NCBI RefSeq assembly: GCF_013359685.1
Contig: NZ_JABFMV010000001.1
Location: forward strand, 1 to 64,000
DNA: 64,000 nucleotides
Direction: 5' to 3'
DNA from: Leifsonia sp. C5G2
GTDB lineage: Bacteria; Actinomycetota; Actinomycetes; Actinomycetales; Microbacteriaceae
A model generated the notes under the pieces. That model was not told where the DNA came from and did no database searches. It worked only from the letters and a program-made list of their open reading frames with translations. Of this stretch, positions 59,070-64,000 are shown in pieces; the first letter of the stretch is position 1; every line of letters starts with the position of its first letter. The position numbers were made by a program, and so were the translations under genes.

Positions 59070-59948
59070 ATGTTCAGACGCGTGCGCCGGATCCACTTCG
59101 TGTACGCCGAGGAATTCAAGGCAGCGGGTTCGACCGTGATGCGCGGCGAGCAGCTCTCCCGGCTGGCGGCCGACGCCCTCGGCCGCAGCGCAGAGGTGTC
59201 CTATGGCCCGCTCGACGACGGGGTCCGCAACGCGACCCTGTTCCTGACCAAAGGCGCCCTCAAGGTCGCCACCGCGGAGCGCCTCGCGGGACTGAAGGCC
59301 GCAGGCAACCGGCTGCTCTTCGACGTGGTCGACGAAGCCCCTCCGCCGACGACGGGATACGCCGACGCCCTCGTCGCCGCGTCGATCACGGCGTTCCTCG
59401 ACCTCCAGCGCGATCACCCCGCCACCGAGGTGCTGCTCGTGAACCATCACGTCGATCCACGGCTGGATGCGGCCGCCGCCGGCGACCGGCCGACCGACCG
59501 GCTGCGCGCGGGGTACTTCGGCGAACTCGTCAACGCCGTCCTCACGCCCGCCATCGAGAAGACGGTCACGCCGGTGCTGGTCGACACGTCTCGTCAGGAC
59601 CCGGCCTGGCTCGCACGCGTGCCGGAGTTCAACCTCCACTACGCTGTCCGCCGCTTCCGCGGAGCCGACCTGCACAAGCCGTTCCTCAAGGGCTTCACGG
59701 CCGCGCACGCGGGGTGCAACATCCTGATCCAGCGCAGTCAGGCCGAGGCGGTGCACTGGCTGGGCGACGATTACCCGTACCTGATCGACGGCGAGCCCGA
59801 CGAGGCCGCGATCACCGCCGAGCTGGAGCGGGTGCGCGCCGATTTCGGCTCGCCGGCGTGGTCGGCGGGCCTCGAGACGATGCGCGGGATCCGCGAGCGC
59901 ACGAGCCGGCAGCGGATCGCCGCGGAGGTCGCGCGCGCCCTCGCCTGA
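59070..59948 (+). CDS. Uncharacterised protein of a glycan cluster
   Basis: 292 aa, soluble, with no signal peptide. I do not recognise the family. The N terminus IHFVYAEEFKAAGSTVMRG and the alternating strand/helix pattern (LLFDVVDEAPPP, EVLLVNHHVDPRL, ITPVLVDTS-like) suggest a GT-B or Rossmann-like fold. The end LGDDYPYLIDGEPDEAAITAELERV resembles the closing helix region of GT-B proteins. It stands alone on the plus strand between two minus-strand operons and has its own leaderless promoter. A role in modifying the same glycan is only inferred from position. Confidence 0.7.
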   Translation: MFRRVRRIHFVYAEEFKAAGSTVMRGEQLSRLAADALGRSAEVSYGPLDDGVRNATLFLTKGALKVATAERLAGLKAAGNRLLFDVVDEAPPPTTGYADALVAASITAFLDLQRDHPATEVLLVNHHVDPRLDAAAAGDRPTDRLRAGYFGELVNAVLTPAIEKTVTPVLVDTSRQDPAWLARVPEFNLHYAVRRFRGADLHKPFLKGFTAAHAGCNILIQRSQAEAVHWLGDDYPYLIDGEPDEAAITAELERVRADFGSPAWSAGLETMRGIRERTSRQRIAAEVARALA

Positions 59949-59953
59949 CCGGC

Positions 59954-60940
59954 TTACGCCGCGGTCTTGCGGGAGTGCTCGAGCGACCCGGCGCGGACGG
60001 CTTCCTCGTCGTTCACGTCGATCAGAGTCGAGTCGCGATAGCTCTGCCACTTGGCGATCTGATAGGACGGGTTCAGCACCAGCCAGTACAGCTTCCGGCG
60101 CCACGAGAAGTCGGGATCGCGGAGGATCCGCAGCGTGTCCCCCACGATCCCCCGCGCCGTGAGCCGCAGCTGGGCGGACCGGGTCATGGGCGGGATGGGG
60201 AAGCCGATCTGGCGGAGGCCCACGGTCTCGTCGAACACCCGGAGCCGGTACTCGGCCCGGGTCAGGTCGTTGGAGTGCTCGACCGCCGCTCGGCCCGCAT
60301 ACGCCTTGCGGTACCCGGCCTCGAGCAGGTCGCGGCCGAACAGCTGGTCCTCGGCGTAGCGCACGTCACGGTACGGGACGACGTCCCGCAGGAAGTCGCG
60401 GCGGGCCGCAGAGTTGACGTCGGAGTAGAAGCTGATCGCCCCCATGACCCCCTCGTCGCGCACGAAGTCGTCCTTGTAGAACACCGACGTGCCGAAGTCG
60501 GGACCGAATCCGGCGAAGACGCCTTTGATCTCGTACTTCAGGAGAGGGAAGCAGCCGGGACGCGGGATCTGCTTGCCCATCACGCCGACGATCTTCTCGT
60601 CGAGCTCGAACGGGGCGAGGAGCTCGCGCAGCCACGAGTCCGAGGCCGGGATCGCGTCGTGCGTCAGGTACGCGACGAAGCGGCCGTTCGCCAGCTGCGC
60701 GGCCAGATTGCGGGTGCGGCCGTGGCCGAACTCCGAGTTCGGGATCTCGTGGAGCCTCACCTCCGGGAACGAGCGGACGATGCCGAGCGTCCGGTCGGTC
60801 GACCCGGAGTCGATGACCAGCACCTCCACCGAACCGGTGTAGTCCTGTCGCCGGATCATCTCGAGGATGCGGGCGAGGTACTCCTCACCGTTGTAGGTGA
60901 GGATGGCGATGGTCACGTCCACGGGCTCGGCGTCAGACAC
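59954..60940 (-). CDS. Glycosyltransferase family 2
   Basis: 328 aa from the GTG at 60940, preceded by AGGAG. It overlaps the stop of the upstream epimerase by 8 bases. Motifs are VTIAILTYNGEEYLARIL, VLVIDSGSTDRT, NSEFGHGRTRN, and the acceptor-site DVRYAEDQLFGRDLLEAGY; the donor DxD position carries LTHDAIPAS. It is similar in form to rhamnosyltransferases that act on lipid-linked glycans, so rhamnose or a deoxysugar is possible. It is the third gene of a run starting with the WsaF-like gene. No membrane segment is seen. Confidence 0.88.
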   Translation of the reverse strand: MSDAEPVDVTIAILTYNGEEYLARILEMIRRQDYTGSVEVLVIDSGSTDRTLGIVRSFPEVRLHEIPNSEFGHGRTRNLAAQLANGRFVAYLTHDAIPASDSWLRELLAPFELDEKIVGVMGKQIPRPGCFPLLKYEIKGVFAGFGPDFGTSVFYKDDFVRDEGVMGAISFYSDVNSAARRDFLRDVVPYRDVRYAEDQLFGRDLLEAGYRKAYAGRAAVEHSNDLTRAEYRLRVFDETVGLRQIGFPIPPMTRSAQLRLTARGIVGDTLRILRDPDFSWRRKLYWLVLNPSYQIAKWQSYRDSTLIDVNDEEAVRAGSLEHSRKTAA

Positions 60941-61856
60941 GCTGGCTCCTGATCTCTTCGTAGGTTCGCTCGATCCCGGCATGCAGTCCCAGCGGGTGCT
61001 CCAGAGGACCGAACTCGTCGTTGTAGCGGGCGGTGTCGAGCACCACCCGCTGCACGAAGGTCGGCGGGGTGGGCCGCACCTCCACAGCGAAGTCGATGCC
61101 GGTCACCTCGCGGAGGGTCGACAGGATCTCGCCGACCGTCGAGCCGTGCCCGCTCCCGATGTTGTACAGGCGGTGGCGCGTCGGCCCGTCGACCAGCGGG
61201 AGGATCATCCGCACCAGGTCCTCGACGTAGATGTAGTCGCGGACCATGCTCCCGTCGCCGAACTGCACCACCGGTTCGCCGTTCGCGATGCGGCGCAGTG
61301 CGATCGGGATGATCCCCTGCTTGCGGTTCGGGTGCTGCCTGGTCCCATAGGGGTTCGAGATGCGCAGGATGGTGTAGTCGAGGCCGTGGGACAGGCGGAA
61401 GTACTCCAGGTAGTGCTCGATGGTGAGCTTGCCGATGCCGTAGGGCGAGACGGGGAGCGCCCGGTCGGCTTCGGAGTACTCCGGCTTGCCCTGGTCGCCG
61501 TAGATCGCGCCGCCGGTCGACGCGTAGAAGACGCGCTCGACTCCCGCGTTCACGCAGCTCTCGAGCAGTTCCACCGTCTGGGCGACGTTGGTGCGGATGT
61601 CGAGCGTGGGGTCGCCGGCGGCGGTGGCGGGAGTCGTCGTGGAGAGGAAGTGGAAGACATAGCGCTGCCCGGCCACCGCCTCCTCCAGATCCGAGCGGCT
61701 GAGGAAGTCGCCCGTCACCGTGCGGGCCTCCGCCTGGAACGATGGCCGGGCCGAGAAGCGGTCGAACGCGGTGACGTCGAAGCCCTCGCGCGCGAGCGCG
61801 TCGACGAGGTGGGAGCCGAGGAACCCGTTCGCCCCGATGACCGCTGCCCTATCCAC
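60933..61856 (-). CDS. NAD-dependent epimerase/dehydratase
   Basis: 307 aa extended SDR. GANGFLGSHLVDAL at 8-21, the catalytic region FYASTGGAIYG and YGIGK, RISNPYGTRQHP, and VQFGDGSMVRDYIYVEDLV towards the end. The motifs fit enzymes acting on nucleotide-linked hexoses, possibly a GalE-like or 4-reductase branch, but the product is not predictable. It overlaps the GT4 gene upstream by 8 bases and the GT2 downstream by 8 bases, forming a tightly coupled three-gene operon. Confidence 0.9.
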   Translation of the reverse strand: MDRAAVIGANGFLGSHLVDALAREGFDVTAFDRFSARPSFQAEARTVTGDFLSRSDLEEAVAGQRYVFHFLSTTTPATAAGDPTLDIRTNVAQTVELLESCVNAGVERVFYASTGGAIYGDQGKPEYSEADRALPVSPYGIGKLTIEHYLEYFRLSHGLDYTILRISNPYGTRQHPNRKQGIIPIALRRIANGEPVVQFGDGSMVRDYIYVEDLVRMILPLVDGPTRHRLYNIGSGHGSTVGEILSTLREVTGIDFAVEVRPTPPTFVQRVVLDTARYNDEFGPLEHPLGLHAGIERTYEEIRSQRV

Positions 61857-63132
61857 GCATCGCCCTCTCGAACGCGGTCACGAACGTCTTCCCGGAGTCC
61901 GCCCACGTGGTGCCGGCAACCGACTCGGAGATGCGGCGGGCGTGCTCCGGCGCGTCCGGCCGGTCGATCACTTCGGCGAGCTTTCGGGCGATCGCGACGG
62001 GAGAGGCGGGGACGTACTCGATGAAGGGGTTGTCGGACACCATCCGGTTGTTGGGCCCGTCGTTGACGACCGGCACCACACCGCTCGCGAGCAGTTCGAG
62101 CGGGAGCAGCGACATGTTCGACAGCGACAGCACCAGACCGGCCGCGCACCGGTTGTACACCGCGTTGAGCTCGCTCAGCTGCAGGCTCGAGAGGTTGGTG
62201 TACTCGAACGGGATCTCCCAGTTGGAGACGTCCCAGCCGGCGAGGTTGATCGTCACGTCCGGACGCATCCGCGCGAAGTCCTCCAGGGCGACCAGACCGA
62301 ACTCGAACGCACGACGCGGGGTCACCGGGCGCGCGTAGAAGAAGATCTCGTTGCGCCGCTCGGTGTTCTCGAACCGGTACAGGCTGCGGTCCACCGAGAA
62401 GTCGAAGGAATCGGCCTTCATGCCGAACTCGCTGCTGAGCTTGTGCGCCAGCCAGCCGCCCGCGGTGATCCCGTGGAAACCGAAGCGGTAGGTGTTCTCG
62501 GCGAGGAGCGCCTCGGAACCGAGCGGGTAGAACAGGGGCTCGTAGTCCTGCACGAAGTAGAACCGGCGGGCGTTGCCCGGGTCGAGGAAGGCCGGGTACG
62601 CCGTCTCCCAGCCGGTGGCGAAGATCGCGTCGGTACCGTCGGCCACACCGGTGGTCCGGTCCCAGACCCGGATCTCGCCCTCGAGATGCGGATACGCCTC
62701 GGAGGACTCCAGCATCCCGCGGACGACCTGCAGATCGACCGCGACCTCCCCCGCGTGGTACAGGTACACATCGCAGCGGTGACCCGCCTCCTCCGCGAAC
62801 TTGATGAAGCGGAAGAGGTTCTGGTGTCCGCCGCTCTCCTTGCCGGGGGGAGACATGATCCAGGCGATGCGCGAGGGGCGATCGACGACAGTGACGGGAT
62901 CGGTGATGCGGCCGGGCAGCTCGGTCCAGTCGACGGCGGCGGCGTCGCGGAGGTCGACGAGCAGGCGGGGCTTCTGGCTGCCGGTGACCGCATTGACCTT
63001 GCCGCGGAGGTAGCCGAGCGTCGCCCGGAGGCCGTGGTTCTTCAGCATCAGCGAGCCGGTCCGGGCCTTCCGCACGATGACACGGGGCCCCCGCTCGACC
63101 GCGCGCGTGAAGAGTTTGCCTACAGATGCCAC
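61849..63132 (-). CDS. WsaF-like rhamnosyltransferase (GT4)
   Basis: 427 aa from the GTG at 63132. GT-B fold in two halves: the N-terminal IAWIMSPPGKESGGHQNLFRFI and RFYFVQDYEPLFYPLGSEA are distinctive of the WsaF/RgpF-like rhamnosyltransferase family. The C-terminal half contains IFFYARPVTPRRAFEFGL and SLLPLELLASGVVPVVND. A role in polyrhamnose or O-antigen-like chains is expected by family. It is the first gene of the operon with the epimerase and GT2. Confidence 0.85.
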   Translation of the reverse strand: MASVGKLFTRAVERGPRVIVRKARTGSLMLKNHGLRATLGYLRGKVNAVTGSQKPRLLVDLRDAAAVDWTELPGRITDPVTVVDRPSRIAWIMSPPGKESGGHQNLFRFIKFAEEAGHRCDVYLYHAGEVAVDLQVVRGMLESSEAYPHLEGEIRVWDRTTGVADGTDAIFATGWETAYPAFLDPGNARRFYFVQDYEPLFYPLGSEALLAENTYRFGFHGITAGGWLAHKLSSEFGMKADSFDFSVDRSLYRFENTERRNEIFFYARPVTPRRAFEFGLVALEDFARMRPDVTINLAGWDVSNWEIPFEYTNLSSLQLSELNAVYNRCAAGLVLSLSNMSLLPLELLASGVVPVVNDGPNNRMVSDNPFIEYVPASPVAIARKLAEVIDRPDAPEHARRISESVAGTTWADSGKTFVTAFERAMRG

Positions 63133-63243
63133 GTCGTTCGTCTTCCTGAGTTTCGCTCTACATCACTGGTACTGGTCGCTGCCGTCCGTAATCTTCCCAT
63201 ACCCGTGTGGGAGCGTCCTTCAGGAGGCATGAAGTACGCTGTC

Positions 63244-64000
63244 ATGGTGCTCCGATCTGTTGAAGCGACGGCCGTCGTGACCGTCAGCTACAACTCGAGC
63301 AGCCAGCTGGACTCGTTCCTCTCCTCGCTCGACGAGGAGCTGCGGGCCGGCGTTGCGGTCGTCATCGCGGACAACGCGTCGTCCGATGTCCGGTCGTCCG
63401 AGGCGATCGCCCAAGCGCACGGAGCCCGTGTCCTCCCGCTCGCCGACAACCTCGGCTACGGCGGCGCCGTCAACCGCGCGGTCGCATCGCTGCCCGAGAC
63501 GGTGGATGCGGTGCTGATCTGCAACCCCGACGTCCTGGTCGGCGAGGACGCACTCGACGCGCTCCGCGCGCGGCTCGACGCGGAGCCCACGATCGGCGCG
63601 GTCGGGCCGCGGATCCTGAACGAGGACGGGACCCTGTACCCGTCCGCCCGCCGCATTCCGTCGCTGCGCACCGGCATCGGGCACGCCCTGTTCGTGCGGG
63701 TCTGGCCCGGCAACCCCTGGACGAAGGCCTACCGCTCGGAGAACCAGGTGAGCGCCCGCGACGTCGGCTGGCTGTCCGGGGCCTGCCTGCTCGTGCGCCG
63801 CTCGGTGTTCGAGGAGCTCGGCGGGTTCGACGAGGGCTACTTCATGTACTTCGAGGATGTCGACCTCGGCTACCGGATCGGGCGGGCCGGATTCCGCAAC
63901 CGGTACGAGCCCGCCGCGTCCGTCGTCCACGTGGGCGGACTGTCGACCCAGGCGGAGTCGCGCCGCATGGTGCGCGTGCACCACGCGAGCGCGTACCGCT
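63244..64000 (+). CDS. WbbL-like glycosyltransferase family 2, cut by the window edge
   Basis: At least 252 aa; it runs past base 64000. VTVSYNSSSQLDSFLSSL, IADNASSD, NLGYGGAVNRAV, CNPDVLVGEDAL, and the signature WLSGACLLVRRSVF followed by GGFDEGYFMYFEDVDLGYRI show the WbbL group, rhamnosyltransferases that attach to GlcNAc-lipid in mycobacteria. The start is ambiguous: ATG at 63229 sits one base after AGGAGG, ATG at 63244 follows TACGCT (63235-63240) by 3 nt, and GTG at 63247 follows it by 6 nt. It is divergent from the WsaF-like gene. Confidence 0.88.
   Translation, partial: MVLRSVEATAVVTVSYNSSSQLDSFLSSLDEELRAGVAVVIADNASSDVRSSEAIAQAHGARVLPLADNLGYGGAVNRAVASLPETVDAVLICNPDVLVGEDALDALRARLDAEPTIGAVGPRILNEDGTLYPSARRIPSLRTGIGHALFVRVWPGNPWTKAYRSENQVSARDVGWLSGACLLVRRSVFEELGGFDEGYFMYFEDVDLGYRIGRAGFRNRYEPAASVVHVGGLSTQAESRRMVRVHHASAYR

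Overview
The window is high-GC actinobacterial chromosome. Gene order and protein features (short SecA without a C-terminal zinc finger, mtrA-mtrB-lpqB, a WhiB2-type regulator, MoxR/DUF58 genes, DUF3499, DUF5719) fit the family Microbacteriaceae, probably a Leifsonia-like genus. That placement is inference from protein content; no rRNA is present. I see no tRNA, rRNA, CRISPR array, insertion sequence or phage gene. No gene-free gap exceeds 300 bases.

Region 1 (1-9.5 kb, mostly minus strand) is conserved housekeeping: a Rv3235-like protein, secA, the ribosome hibernation factor hpf, a ComF-like phosphoribosyltransferase, and lpqB-mtrB-mtrA, a two-component system with its lipoprotein. It parallels the mycobacterial Rv3235-Rv3246c block. 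Region 2 (9.6-17.1 kb) is a plus-strand run of envelope-associated genes (GPDPase membrane domain, DUF4129, DUF4350, MoxR ATPase, DUF58), then a divergent SpoIIM-like/RDD pair. Region 3 (17.1-30.9 kb) holds a cyclase-family hydrolase, a GNAT acetyltransferase, ahcY, a phosphomannomutase, DUF3499, a zincin-like protein, DUF5719, a giant GT2 membrane protein, whiB, galE, an acyl-CoA dehydrogenase and manA. ManA and ManB together supply mannose-1-phosphate.

Region 4 (30.9 kb to the end) is a large, mosaic surface-glycan locus. It contains two O-antigen-ligase/polymerase-like proteins, about ten glycosyltransferases, four NAD-dependent sugar epimerases/dehydratases, and a three-gene UDP-N-acetyl-L-fucosamine pathway (capE/fnlA, capF/fnlB, capG/fnlC). 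It also has a Wzx-like flippase, a Wzm/Wzt-type ABC exporter with an extended C-terminal domain, two DUF2304 proteins, two DUF2142-like membrane proteins, a GH25 muramidase with ten FG-GAP repeats, a secreted repeat protein translationally coupled to a lipoprotein, and an SGNH hydrolase with a sortase-like tail. The locus continues past the right edge, where a WbbL-like glycosyltransferase is cut.

The most interesting points are these. The fucosamine pathway is split into two convergent operons whose 3' ends overlap by 41 bp. Two GT2-DUF2304 modules face away from each other, and one GT2 carries a one-base frameshift. Two genes appear to use non-canonical ATT or ATC start codons. A recurrent TAnnnT element sits 6-8 nt before many start codons, which suggests leaderless transcription.
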